From Nocardioides luteus (GTDB taxonomy: Bacteria; Actinomycetota; Actinomycetes; Propionibacteriales; Nocardioidaceae): a stretch of 34,840 bases of DNA. The first letter of the stretch is position 1, and the number at the start of each line of letters is the position of its first letter. Where the stretch lies: contig NZ_JZDQ02000053.1 of NCBI RefSeq assembly GCF_000960475.2, positions 1 to 34,840 on the forward strand, in the 5' to 3' direction. The position numbers were made by a program, and so were the translations under genes. Shown here piece by piece: positions 7,440 to 15,156 of the stretch. Below the pieces are notes generated by a model that had not been told where the DNA came from, did not search any database, and was given only the letters and a program-made list of their open reading frames with translations.

Positions 7440-7471
7440 TTGCCTCTGACGTCAGTGTCAGGTTCTAGCGT
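7440..7471 (+). promoter_or_regulatory. MerR-type promoter with 20-bp spacer and palindromic operator
   Basis: -35 TTGCCT (7440-7445) and -10 TAGCGT (7466-7471) are separated by 20 bases, longer than the usual 17, which is the hallmark of promoters untwisted by MerR activators. The spacer carries CTGAC-N6-GTCAG (7446-7461). It drives the rightward ene-reductase gene; the regulator lies just to the left on the other strand. Confidence 0.7.
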
Positions 7472-7508
7472 ACGTGGCGAACCACTGCCACTGCCAAGGA
7501 GCTCACCT

Positions 7509-8615
7509 GTGACCAGCCTCTTCGACCGCCACCACCTGGGCCCGCTGACGCTGCCGAACCGGATCGTGATGGCGCCGATGACCCGCGCCCGAGGCACCGC
7601 CGACGGGCTGGCGACGCCGTCGATGGCGACGTACTTCGCTCAGCGGGCGACCGCCGGCCTGCTCATCTCCGACGGGATCGCCCCCAACCGTGTCGGCACC
7701 TCGAACCCCAACACCGCGGGGCTGCGTACGGAGGAGGAGGCCGCCTCCTGGCGGCAGGTCACCGACGCGGTCCACATCAACGGTGGCCGGATCTTCGCCC
7801 AGCTGATGCACGGCGGCCGGGTCTCGCACGAGTCGATCTCCGGCGTTCGGCCGGTGGGCCCCTCGGCCGTCGCCGTGGCGGCCGACGTCTTCACGCCGAC
7901 CGGGCCGCAGCCCGCGCCGGTGCCGCGTGCCCTGGAGACCGCAGAGGTCGCCGAGCAGGCCGGCTCCTACGCCGAAGCCGCCCGCCGTGCGGTCGGTGCC
8001 GGGTTCGACGGGGTGGAGCTGCACGGGGCCAACGGCTACCTGATCAGCCAGTTCCTCTCGACCAACGCCAACCTGCGCACCGACCGCTACGGCGGCACGG
8101 TGGCCAACCGCATCCGGTTCGCCGTCGAGGCCGTCGAGGCGACGGTGGACGCCGTCGGCGGTGACCGTACCGGGATCCGGCTCTCGCCCGGCGCCGGCCT
8201 CTGGGACGTCGTCGAGGCCGATCACGCCGAGCTCTACGCGGCGCTGGTCACCGAGCTCAACCGGCTCGGCCTGGCGTACGTCCACCTCGAGGCCACCACG
8301 GACGAGGCGACCTTGCTCGACCTGCGCAAGCGCTGGGACGGGACCATGATCGTCAACCCGAGCTCCTGGCTGACCCGCGGCGAGGCGGCGTTCGGAGCCA
8401 GGCAGACCGACCTGGCCTCCGCGGACCGCTGGCTGGGCCTGGGCGCCGACCTGGTGAGCTTCGGCCGGGCGTACCTCGCCAACCCGGACCTGGTCGAGCG
8501 CCTTCGTCGCCGGCTTCCCCTCGCCGAGGCCGACCCGGCGACCTACTACGCCGGGGGCGACGCCGGCTTCATCGATCTGCCCGCCCACAACTCCGATCTC
8601 GTCGGGAAAAACTGA
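7509..8615 (+). CDS. Old yellow enzyme-family alkene reductase (NADH:flavin oxidoreductase)
   Basis: A 368-residue FMN-dependent TIM barrel. Visible marks are the N-terminal PLTLPNRIVMAPMTR strand, the flavin-binding FAQLMHGGRVSH, the substrate-binding pair H172 and N175 with the proton donor Y177 in LHGANGYLISQF, then NLRTDRYGGT and the phosphate-binding FGRAYLANPDL. Members reduce the C=C bond of alpha,beta-unsaturated aldehydes, ketones, maleimides or nitro-esters using NAD(P)H. The His/Asn pair suggests carbonyl substrates such as cyclohexenone. GTG 7509 has an AAGGAG site at 7496-7501. Under a MerR-type promoter, it is probably an inducible detoxification enzyme for electrophiles. Confidence 0.92.
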   Translation: MTSLFDRHHLGPLTLPNRIVMAPMTRARGTADGLATPSMATYFAQRATAGLLISDGIAPNRVGTSNPNTAGLRTEEEAASWRQVTDAVHINGGRIFAQLMHGGRVSHESISGVRPVGPSAVAVAADVFTPTGPQPAPVPRALETAEVAEQAGSYAEAARRAVGAGFDGVELHGANGYLISQFLSTNANLRTDRYGGTVANRIRFAVEAVEATVDAVGGDRTGIRLSPGAGLWDVVEADHAELYAALVTELNRLGLAYVHLEATTDEATLLDLRKRWDGTMIVNPSSWLTRGEAAFGARQTDLASADRWLGLGADLVSFGRAYLANPDLVERLRRRLPLAEADPATYYAGGDAGFIDLPAHNSDLVGKN

Positions 8616-8691
8616 GCAATCGTCAGGGTGGTTGTCGTAGGTTGGTCGTTACCCGTGCAACGCCCGTGCAACACCGAGACCAGGGGGAACG

Positions 8692-8862
8692 ATGACCAAC
8701 GACGATCTCAAGGCCAAGATGCGCGAGGCGCTGGAGAAGAAGAACAACCACGACCACGCACACGCCGAGAGCGCCGGAGCCAAGGAGAAGGCGCACGGGT
8801 CCGAGGTCGTGGGCGGCGCACCGAAGATGCACCGCCGCAAGGCGGGTGGCGGCGGGTCCTGA
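8692..8862 (+). CDS. DUF5302 small protein
   Basis: A 56-residue hydrophilic protein, MTNDDLKAKMREALEKKN at the start and APKMHRRKAGGGGS at the end. This matches the DUF5302 family as I remember it: a short amphipathic helix, a histidine-rich middle and a basic RRK tail. No function is known. ATG 8692 has AGGGGGA just upstream. The leader contains a 10-bp direct repeat, CCCGTGCAAC at 8652-8661 and 8663-8672, spaced one helical turn. It sits alone ahead of the sulfotransferase-like gene, 56 bases away. Confidence 0.75.
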   Translation: MTNDDLKAKMREALEKKNNHDHAHAESAGAKEKAHGSEVVGGAPKMHRRKAGGGGS

Positions 8863-8918
8863 CGCTACGATGCCCCCTCGGGGGTGTCGGGTCGGTCTGG
8901 TCGAGAGGTAACGAGAAG

Positions 8919-10070
8919 TTGGCGCGCCGCGTAGTGCTCCATGTCGGGGCGATGAAGTCTGGGACGACGTATCTGCAGGGTGCCCTGTACAAGAACAAGG
9001 CACTCCTCGCCGAGCGTGGGTTCCTGGTCCCCGGTGCGCGCTGGCGCCAGCAGATCGAGGCCGTCCTCGACGTGAAGGGCCGCCGGAACCATCCGGAGGG
9101 TGACTCGGTCACCGGAGCCTGGGACCGCCTGGTCGCCGAGGTCGACGAGTGGGACGGCACGGCGCTGATCTCGGTCGAGCTGCTCGCGCCCGTCGGCCCG
9201 GAGACGGTCCAGCGGGTGGCGACGAGCTTCCGGGGCGTGACGCCCGAGATCGTGCTCTCGCTGCGCGACATCAACCGGCAGATCCCCTCGATGTGGCAGG
9301 AGCTCATCCAGAACGGCATGGACTGGACCTGGGCGGAGTTCCTCACCGCGGTCAACAAGAGCCGTCCCGGCTCTCCCGAGCGCCGCCACACCAAGCCCGG
9401 CAAGCGGTTCTGGTCCGAGCAGGACATGGTCGCCATCGCCCGGCGCTGGGGTCAGGCGGGTCCGCTTCACCTGGTCACGGTGCCGCCTCCCGGCAGCCCG
9501 GCGACCTTGCTGCTGGAGCGTTTCGGTGCGGCGATGGGCTTCGACCCCGAGGGGATGAAGAGCCCGCCGCCGAAGAACACCTCCCTGGGCGCTGCGACCG
9601 TCGAGGTCCTGCGGGGCCTCAACGCCGAGCTGGACCGGCGCGGCCTGGCCTATCCGGCCGCGATGGGCCTGCGCAAGCACATTCTCGGCAAACGCCTGAT
9701 GCCGGCGCTGACGACCGACGACCCGCGCATCGGGCTCCAGTCGCCACGCTGGACGCAGGCGTTCACCCGCGACCAGGCCGCCGAGCTGCGCGGTCTGGAC
9801 GCGACCATCCACGGGGATCTCGACGACCTGGCCCCTGTGGACGTACGCGGGATCGACCCGCGCAAGGTCACCGACACGCAGGTCCGGGACGCCGCCGTGG
9901 CTTCCTATGCGGCGCTGCGTACGGAACTCGACAAGAAGCTCGCCGACCCGACCATCCCTGGTGAGGCCATCGACCCGGGGGAGGGCCGCAAGGCTCCGGC
10001 GCGTGCCGTCTCCGCCCTGGCCGACCTCGTGGAGTGGTCCGTCCGGCGAGAGGAGCTGGTCCGCACGTAG
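8919..10070 (+). CDS. Sulfotransferase-fold protein
   Basis: A 383-residue protein starting at TTG 8919 (AGAGG upstream at 8904-8908); an in-frame extension to 8628 would swallow the DUF5302 gene. The N-terminal strand-loop RRVVLHVGAMKSGTTYLQ (about residues 4-20) is the 5'-phosphosulfate-binding P-loop of PAPS-dependent sulfotransferases. IVLSLRDINRQIPSMWQELIQNG near residue 112 resembles the second PAPS-binding segment, with its conserved Arg and Ser. The rest of the protein is not recognised. No membrane segment. A glycosyltransferase gene follows after 29 bases, so the pair probably builds and sulfates a cell-surface glycan or glycolipid. The acceptor is unknown; PAPS use is inferred from the motif. 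Confidence 0.75.
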   Translation: MARRVVLHVGAMKSGTTYLQGALYKNKALLAERGFLVPGARWRQQIEAVLDVKGRRNHPEGDSVTGAWDRLVAEVDEWDGTALISVELLAPVGPETVQRVATSFRGVTPEIVLSLRDINRQIPSMWQELIQNGMDWTWAEFLTAVNKSRPGSPERRHTKPGKRFWSEQDMVAIARRWGQAGPLHLVTVPPPGSPATLLLERFGAAMGFDPEGMKSPPPKNTSLGAATVEVLRGLNAELDRRGLAYPAAMGLRKHILGKRLMPALTTDDPRIGLQSPRWTQAFTRDQAAELRGLDATIHGDLDDLAPVDVRGIDPRKVTDTQVRDAAVASYAALRTELDKKLADPTIPGEAIDPGEGRKAPARAVSALADLVEWSVRREELVRT

Positions 10071-10099
10071 GGCCTCGACACACATCACCGGGGGATTCT

Positions 10100-11029
10100 T
10101 TGTCAAGCAGCTGGAGCCTGCGCCGTCGGCGCAGACTCGCCGAAGAGGCGGGCGACACCACGGTCGCGTCGCCGCGGATCGCGGTGCTCACGATCGCTCG
10201 TGACGAGGGCGAGATGCTCACCCGCTGGGTCGACCACTACGGCCGGCAGGCGGGTCACGAGAACCTGATCGTCTTCGACGACGGCTCGACCGACGGTTCG
10301 ACCGACGACCTGGCATGCACGGTCCAGCACCTGCCCGGCTTCCGGAAGGGCAACTTCGAGGCCGGCCGGATGGGCCTGGCCAGCGGGGTGGCCCAGGGCC
10401 TCCTGGGCGTCTACGACGTGGTGATCTTCACCGACGTCGACGAGTTCCTCGTCCCCGACCCGGCGAGGTACGCCGATCTCTCGGACTATCTCGCCCGGCG
10501 GCCCGAGCGGGTGATCGCCCCGTTCGCCCTCAACGTCGTCCACCACACCGCCGTCGAAGGACCGCTGATCAGCGGCAAGCCGATCCTCGGCCAACGGGCG
10601 TACGCCCAGTTCGCGCCGTTGATGTGCAAGCCGTCGGTCAAGCGGGTGCCGGCCGCCTGGACGTCGGCCTCCCACGGGATCAGGGCGCCCTACATGCCGG
10701 ATCCCGGGCTGTTCATGGTCCACATGAAGTTCGCCGACGTGGATCTGCTCCGGCGACAGGCGGACCGCCGCAACGAGCTCGCCAAGGCGGTGGGTCGCGG
10801 CAAGGGCAGCTCGTGGGGCCGCTCGGGCGACGACCTCGCGGGCCTGCTGACCGCGAAGACCGCCTCGCTGGGTGCTCAGGTGGAGGAGTTCGACCCGGCC
10901 TCGGTGCTGCCGGCCAGGCTGGTGCGGGAGGAGAACGGCGTGCATCGCGCCGTCGGTCCGGGCCACATCGACAACCTCCGCAACCAGCCGCTGCTACGCA
11001 TCCCGGAACGCCTCCACGGGATCGTCTGA
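10100..11029 (+). CDS. Family 2-like glycosyltransferase
   Basis: A 309-residue protein starting at TTG 10100, with GGGGGA 4 bases upstream; no better start exists in this frame after the sulfotransferase stop. The N-terminus is very basic (LRRRRRLAEEAG). It has a GT-A fold: RIAVLTIARDEGEMLTRWVDHY, the nucleotide-sugar segment IVFDDGSTDGSTDDL, and the metal-binding DxD in VVIFTDVDEFLVPDP. This resembles the group of transferases annotated Glyco_tranf_2_4. Donor and acceptor sugars cannot be read from the sequence. It forms a two-gene unit with the preceding sulfotransferase-like gene. No transmembrane helix, so it acts on the cytoplasmic side. Confidence 0.85.
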   Translation: MSSSWSLRRRRRLAEEAGDTTVASPRIAVLTIARDEGEMLTRWVDHYGRQAGHENLIVFDDGSTDGSTDDLACTVQHLPGFRKGNFEAGRMGLASGVAQGLLGVYDVVIFTDVDEFLVPDPARYADLSDYLARRPERVIAPFALNVVHHTAVEGPLISGKPILGQRAYAQFAPLMCKPSVKRVPAAWTSASHGIRAPYMPDPGLFMVHMKFADVDLLRRQADRRNELAKAVGRGKGSSWGRSGDDLAGLLTAKTASLGAQVEEFDPASVLPARLVREENGVHRAVGPGHIDNLRNQPLLRIPERLHGIV

Positions 11030-11031
11030 GC

Positions 11032-11065
11032 TAGGTTACTGTCCGGTAAACCAACCGACGAGAGG
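11032..11065 (+). promoter_or_regulatory. Palindromic operator/promoter of the mesaconyl-CoA hydratase gene
   Basis: GGTTACTGTCCGGTAAACC at 11034-11052 has TTAC/GTAA arms with a 6-base spacer and matches the acyl-CoA dehydrogenase operator in 8 consecutive left-hand bases (GGTTACTG) and in GGTAA on the right. TAGGTT (11032-11037), a TANNNT hexamer, overlaps its left arm and may be the -10 element. The GAGAGG ribosome site is at 11060-11065, followed by the ATG at 11072. Confidence 0.62.
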
Positions 11066-11071
11066 CCGCAG

Positions 11072-12106
11072 ATGAGCAAGACGAACCCCGGCAACTTCTT
11101 CGAGGACTTCCAGGTCGGACAGGTCATCGAGCACGCGACGCCGCGCACGGTGACTGAGGGCGACCGGGCCGCGTACGGCTCGCTCTACCCGACCCGCTTC
11201 GCGGTGCCCTCGAGCGCTGCCTTCGCGGCCTCCGTCGGCCTGGGCGTTCACCCGGTGGAGGAGCTGATCGGCTTCCACATCGCCTTCGGCAAGACCGTCC
11301 CGGACGTGTCGCTGAACGCGGTCGCCAACCTCGGCTACGCCGAGTGCCGGTTCCACCTGCCGGTGGTGCCGGGCGACACCCTCTCGACGACCTCCGAGGT
11401 CATCGGCCTCAAGCAGAACTCCAACGGCAAGTCCGGCGTCGTCTACGTACGCTCCACCGCCACCAACCAGCGTGGCGAGGTCGCCATCGACTGGGCGCGC
11501 TGGGTGATGGTCCACAAGCGTGACCAGTCCGTCGCGGCGCCCGAGACCGTGATCCCGGAGCTGGCGAAGGCGGTCGACGCGAAGAACCTGATCGTGCCGA
11601 AGGGCCTCGACTTCACCTCCTACGACTTCACCGCCGCCGGCGAGCCGCACCGCCTCGCCGACTACGAGGTCGGCGAGAAGATCGACCACGTCGACGGGGT
11701 GACCCTGACGGCCTCCGAGCACCAGCAGGCCACCCGGCTGTGGCAGAACACCGCGAAGGTGCACTTCAACGTCGAGGCGCGGCCCGACGGCCGCAACCTC
11801 GTCTACGGCGGCCACATCATCTCGCTGGCCCGGGCGCTGTCGTTCAACGGCCTCGCCAACGCCCAGCTCATCGCCGCGATCAACGCGGGGGCGCACACCT
11901 CCCCGGCCTTCGCGGGCGACACCGTCTACGCCTGGTCGGAGGTGCTCGACCGCGCGGAGACCGACGCCCCGGGCGTCGGCGCGCTCCGGCTGCGGCTGGT
12001 CGCCACCAAGGGTCGCGACGAGTCGATGACCCTGCGCGGCGAGGACGGCAAGTACGCCCCCGGGGTGCTGCTCGACCTCGACTACTGGGCGCTCATCCCG
12101 GTGTAA
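11072..12106 (+). CDS. mch: MaoC-type mesaconyl-CoA (2-methylfumaryl-CoA) hydratase
   Basis: A 344-residue tandem hot-dog protein, the length of the Rhodobacter mesaconyl-CoA hydratase. The opening SKTNPGNFFEDFQVGQVIEHATPRT and the GKTVPDVSLNAVANLGYAECRF and PGDTLSTTSEVIGLKQN segments are, as I recall them, very close to that enzyme and unlike general MaoC hydratases. The second domain carries the hydratase-like LWQNTAKVHFN (N226, H231). The reaction hydrates mesaconyl-CoA to beta-methylmalyl-CoA in the ethylmalonyl-CoA pathway, which replaces the glyoxylate cycle during growth on acetyl-CoA precursors. The other pathway genes (ccr, meaA, mcl) are not in the window. It is followed by an SDR gene 11 bases on, probably in one operon. 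Confidence 0.85.
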   Translation: MSKTNPGNFFEDFQVGQVIEHATPRTVTEGDRAAYGSLYPTRFAVPSSAAFAASVGLGVHPVEELIGFHIAFGKTVPDVSLNAVANLGYAECRFHLPVVPGDTLSTTSEVIGLKQNSNGKSGVVYVRSTATNQRGEVAIDWARWVMVHKRDQSVAAPETVIPELAKAVDAKNLIVPKGLDFTSYDFTAAGEPHRLADYEVGEKIDHVDGVTLTASEHQQATRLWQNTAKVHFNVEARPDGRNLVYGGHIISLARALSFNGLANAQLIAAINAGAHTSPAFAGDTVYAWSEVLDRAETDAPGVGALRLRLVATKGRDESMTLRGEDGKYAPGVLLDLDYWALIPV

Positions 12107-12117
12107 GGATGTAGGAC

Positions 12118-12912
12118 ATGCCCACCAAGAAAGCTCTCTTCGTCTCCGGCTCCGCGCAGGGCATCGGCAAGGCGATCGTCGAGAAGTTCGCGACCGAGGG
12201 CTGGTTCGTCGGTGTCTACGACATCGACGCCGAGCTCGCCCGGGACGTCGCCGCGATCCTCGGCAGCGACAACGCCATCGGTGGCACGCTCGACGTCACC
12301 GACCCGGCCTCCTGGAAGGCGGCGCTGGAGGAGTTCGCCACCGCCGCCGGAGGTCGCCTCGACCTGCTGGTCAACAACGCCGGCATCCTGCGCGCCGGCC
12401 GTCTGGCCGACGTCGACCTGGCCCAGCACCACCAGACCATCGAGATCAACGTCAACGGCGTGATCAACGGCTGCCACACGGCCTACCCCTACCTGAGGGC
12501 CACCCCCGGCTCGGGCGTCATCAACGTCTGCAGCGCCAGCGCGATCTACGGGCAGCCGGAGATCGCCTCCTACAGTGCGTCGAAGTACGCCGTGCGCGGG
12601 CTCACCGAGGCGCTGGAGCTGGAGTGGCGCAAGGAGGGGATCCGGGTGCAGGCGGTCTGGCCGCTGTGGGTGAAGACCGCGTTGCTCGACGGCAACGTCG
12701 CCTCCTCCCACGAGACCCTGGGCATCCGGCTCACCGTCGAGGACGTCGCCGACCAGGTCTGGGAGATGGCGAAGCCGCGCAAGGGGCTCCTCGGGCGGGT
12801 GCCGAAGGTGCACACGACCGTCGGCCTGCCGGCCAGGGCGCTCTCGACGGCCGCGGACCTCGCGCCCAACGTGCTCGTCCGCGAGGTCAACCGGTTCATC
12901 ACGCGGGCGTGA
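12118..12912 (+). CDS. Short-chain dehydrogenase/reductase (SDR)
   Basis: A 264-residue classical SDR with the NAD(P)-binding GSAQGIGKAI (residues 10-19), DLLVNNAGILRAG, and the Ser-Tyr-Lys centre in NVCSASAIYGQPEIASYSASKYAV. D37 in VGVYDIDAE at the end of the second strand suggests NAD preference. ATG 12118 has AGGA upstream and lies 11 bases after the mesaconyl-CoA hydratase stop, so it shares that transcript and probably its acyl-CoA-linked control. The substrate is not identifiable. The C-terminus (LSTAADLAPNVLVREVNRFITRA) resembles the lipid-linked SDRs common in actinobacteria. Confidence 0.88.
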   Translation: MPTKKALFVSGSAQGIGKAIVEKFATEGWFVGVYDIDAELARDVAAILGSDNAIGGTLDVTDPASWKAALEEFATAAGGRLDLLVNNAGILRAGRLADVDLAQHHQTIEINVNGVINGCHTAYPYLRATPGSGVINVCSASAIYGQPEIASYSASKYAVRGLTEALELEWRKEGIRVQAVWPLWVKTALLDGNVASSHETLGIRLTVEDVADQVWEMAKPRKGLLGRVPKVHTTVGLPARALSTAADLAPNVLVREVNRFITRA

Positions 12913-12948
12913 TCCGGCGGCAGCGCCTGCGGCTGGTTGGATGGGGGC

Positions 12949-13503
12949 ATGGCGCTCTACCTCGTCAGGCACGGCACCACCGAGTGGTCCCTCAACGGCC
13001 GGCACACCTCCCGCACCGACCTTCCCCTCCTGCCCGAGGGGGAGGAGGCCGCCAAGCTGCTCGCCTCGCGGCTCCAGGACCAGAAGTACGCCGCGGTCCT
13101 GACCTCCCCGCGACAGCGGGCGCTGCGTACGGCTGAGCTCGCGGGCTTCCCCGACGCAGACGTCACCGACGACCTGGTCGAGTGGGACTACGGCGAATAC
13201 GAGGGCATCACGACCGACGAGATCCACCGCACCGACCCCGGCTGGAGCCTGTGGACCGCGCCGACGCCTGGTGGAGAGAGCGCGGCCTCCGTCCAGGAGC
13301 GGCTGGGCCGGGTCGTCTCGGCCGCCCGGGAGCGCGACGGCGACACCCTGGTCTTCTCCCACGGACACGCGCTGTGTGCCCTCGCGGCCGTGTGGCTGGG
13401 GCTCCCGGTCACCGAGGGGCGGCTCTTCCGGCTGGACACCGCGACCATCTCGATGCTGGACGCGCACCACGGTCAGCCGGTCGTCAAGCAGTGGAACACC
13501 TAG
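12949..13503 (+). CDS. Histidine phosphatase (phosphoglycerate mutase-like)
   Basis: A 184-residue branch-1 histidine phosphatase. The phospho-acceptor motif LVRHGTTEWS is at residues 5-14 (H8), followed by the conserved LTSPRQRALRTAEL, the acidic VEWDYGEYEGIT, GGESAASV, and the second catalytic histidine in VFSHGHALCAL. Substrates range from phosphosugars to nucleotides and cannot be told apart here. I prefer ATG 12949 over the upstream in-frame TTG 12937, since the motif then starts near the N-terminus as in the family. A TTGGAT hexamer ends 6 bases before the ATG, so the mRNA may be leaderless. A hairpin follows the stop. Confidence 0.9.
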   Translation: MALYLVRHGTTEWSLNGRHTSRTDLPLLPEGEEAAKLLASRLQDQKYAAVLTSPRQRALRTAELAGFPDADVTDDLVEWDYGEYEGITTDEIHRTDPGWSLWTAPTPGGESAASVQERLGRVVSAARERDGDTLVFSHGHALCALAAVWLGLPVTEGRLFRLDTATISMLDAHHGQPVVKQWNT

Positions 13504-13518
13504 GCAGGGCCGACGCGC

Positions 13519-13536
13519 CCGCTGGGAAACCAGCGG
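13519..13536 (+). terminator. Short hairpin with GAAA tetraloop after the histidine phosphatase gene
   Basis: CCGCTGG-GAAA-CCAGCGG is a perfect 7-bp stem with a GNRA loop, 16 bases after the stop codon and without a U tract. It is followed by a direct repeat, CGCTTGACC at 13541-13549 and 13554-13562, each with a -35-like TTGACC, which may belong to the promoter of the DUF6758 gene. Confidence 0.5.
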
Positions 13537-13591
13537 CCGACGCTTGACCGAATCGCTTGACCAGACGGATGCCACGGGTCACCGTGGTGGG

Positions 13592-14245
13592 GTGGCTCTT
13601 GCGGTTGGCTGTCCACGCTGCGCGACGCCGGTGGCGAACATCGGCGCCGGCGGCAGCAGATCGTGCCCCGAGCACGGTGTGGTGACACCGGTGTGGCATA
13701 CGGATGTCGCCTCCTACGAGGACCTGGTGCAGATCCTCGCGCTGGCGGGTGACGTGCCCACCTACGTCCCCTGGCCGGTCGAGTCCGGCTGGTCGATCGC
13801 CGACCTCGCCGTGGTCGGCGACGAGAACAGAGGATCGGCCACGTTGGTCACCTTGACGGGCGACACCCTGGACGACGGGCCGGTGGAGATGACCATCGTG
13901 ACCGAGGAGGCCGGCGTCGGGCTGGGCGCCCGGTGCGCGCGTACGCATGGACCGGACCCGGGCATCGACGCCTGCACCGGCCCGCCCACGACGAGGGTTC
14001 GCGTCGCCGGGCAGCTGGTGCCGCTGTGGCCGATCACCCAGTGGACCAACGGCGCCGAGGAGTGGGAGCGGTCGGTGGTGGTCGGCGAGGCCGCCGGTCG
14101 CTGGCTGTGGCTGATCTTCCGGCCGGCCACGGCGATGCTGATGCTCCAGGACGGCTGGCACCTGCGCCAGGTCGGCGACCTGGGCGTCCAGATGGTCGAG
14201 CTGCCCTTCGGCAAGCCCAGCGGATCGTGGTGGAAGTCGCCGTAG
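13592..14245 (+). CDS. DUF6758 family protein with N-terminal zinc-ribbon-like motif
   Basis: A 217-residue protein that I match from memory to the actinobacterial DUF6758 family; its function is not known. The N-terminus has CPRC (residues 7-10) and CPEHG (about 24-28), a likely single zinc site. Next come VPTYVPWPVESGWSIADLAVVGDE, a beta-rich core, and a C-terminal WLWLIFRPATAMLMLQDGWHLRQVGDLG that is hydrophobic but probably a buried strand-helix unit and not a membrane anchor. GTG 13592 is the first start that gives a sensible N-terminus before the zinc motif; longer in-frame versions overlap the phosphatase gene. In related genomes I recall it beside the PHP gene that follows here. Confidence 0.65.
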   Translation: MALAVGCPRCATPVANIGAGGSRSCPEHGVVTPVWHTDVASYEDLVQILALAGDVPTYVPWPVESGWSIADLAVVGDENRGSATLVTLTGDTLDDGPVEMTIVTEEAGVGLGARCARTHGPDPGIDACTGPPTTRVRVAGQLVPLWPITQWTNGAEEWERSVVVGEAAGRWLWLIFRPATAMLMLQDGWHLRQVGDLGVQMVELPFGKPSGSWWKSP

Positions 14246-14268
14246 AGGCTTCCGCGACCAGAGGGCTC

Positions 14269-14274
14269 TAGGAT
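14269..14274 (+). promoter_or_regulatory. Probable -10 element of a leaderless PHP-gene mRNA
   Basis: TAGGAT ends 6 bases before the GTG start at 14281; no ribosome site lies between. This is the same geometry as at the ferritin-like and tetR genes. Confidence 0.5.
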
Positions 14275-14280
14275 GGGCGC

Positions 14281-15156
14281 GTGCGCATCGATCTCCACAC
14301 TCACTCGCGAGTGAGCGACGGGACCGATTCGCCCACCGAGCTGGTCCAGGCGGCCAAGGCCGCGGGGCTCGATGTCGTCGCGCTCACCGACCACGACACC
14401 GCCGACAGCTGGGACGAGGCGGCCGCCGCGGCCACCGAGGCCGGGATCGAGCTGGTGCGCGGGATGGAGATCAGCACCAACCTCGACCGTCACGGTGTGC
14501 ACCTGCTGGCTTACCTGCCCGACCGCACCTACCCGCCGCTGGTCGAGGAGCTCGACCGTGTCCTCGCCGGCCGCGACGGACGCCTGCCGCTGATGCTCGA
14601 CCGGCTCTCACGCCTCGGCATCGAGGTCTCCCTCGAGGACGTCGCGGCCGTCTCCGGCGACGCCGCCGCCTCCGGGCGGCCGCACCTGGCCGACGCGCTC
14701 GTCGCCAAGGGGTACGTGCGCAGTCGTGACGAGGCGTTCAACCGCTATCTCGGGGCCGGCAAACCGGCGTACGTCAACCGCTACGCGGCCCCGCTCGAGC
14801 CGATGATCCGCACCGTCGCCGCCGCCGGCGGAGTCACCGTGATCGCCCACCCCTGGGGCCGGTCCGGACACGAGCAGCCCGACGAGGCGGCACTGTCCGC
14901 ACTGGTCGACGCGGGCCTGTCCGGCCTGGAGGTCGACCACCAGGATCACAGCCCTGAAGTGCGCGAGAAACTGCGGGTGATCGCCCGCAACCTCGACCTC
15001 GTGGTGACCGGATCCAGCGATTACCACGGCACCGGGAAGGTGGGTCACCATCTGGGAGTGAACACCACCGCACCCGCCGAGTACGAGCGGCTCCTGGAGC
15101 GTGCGGCCGCAGCCTCGGCCGCCTCCGGACGAGCCACCCCCGAGGTCGTACGTTGA
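14281..15156 (+). CDS. PHP-domain phosphoesterase (RNase AM/TrpH-like)
   Basis: A 291-residue trinuclear-metal PHP phosphoesterase. Metal-binding motifs in order are DLHTHSRVSDG (residues 4-14), LTDHDT, GMEIS, a histidine in HPWG, and the C-terminal GSSDYHG. Homologues such as E. coli YciV act as 3',5'-nucleotide bisphosphatase and 5'-3' exoribonuclease trimming rRNA; that activity is likely but not proven here. The GTG start at 14281 puts DLHTHS at the very N-terminus, as expected. The stop overlaps the marC start by 4 bases (TTGA), so the two are translationally coupled. Confidence 0.9.
   Translation: MRIDLHTHSRVSDGTDSPTELVQAAKAAGLDVVALTDHDTADSWDEAAAAATEAGIELVRGMEISTNLDRHGVHLLAYLPDRTYPPLVEELDRVLAGRDGRLPLMLDRLSRLGIEVSLEDVAAVSGDAAASGRPHLADALVAKGYVRSRDEAFNRYLGAGKPAYVNRYAAPLEPMIRTVAAAGGVTVIAHPWGRSGHEQPDEAALSALVDAGLSGLEVDHQDHSPEVREKLRVIARNLDLVVTGSSDYHGTGKVGHHLGVNTTAPAEYERLLERAAAASAASGRATPEVVR

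Noticed and set aside
8628..8918. 97-residue N-terminal extension of the sulfotransferase-like protein
   Set aside because: It runs through the DUF5302 gene in another frame, is arginine-rich without motif, and the P-loop should lie at the N-terminus.
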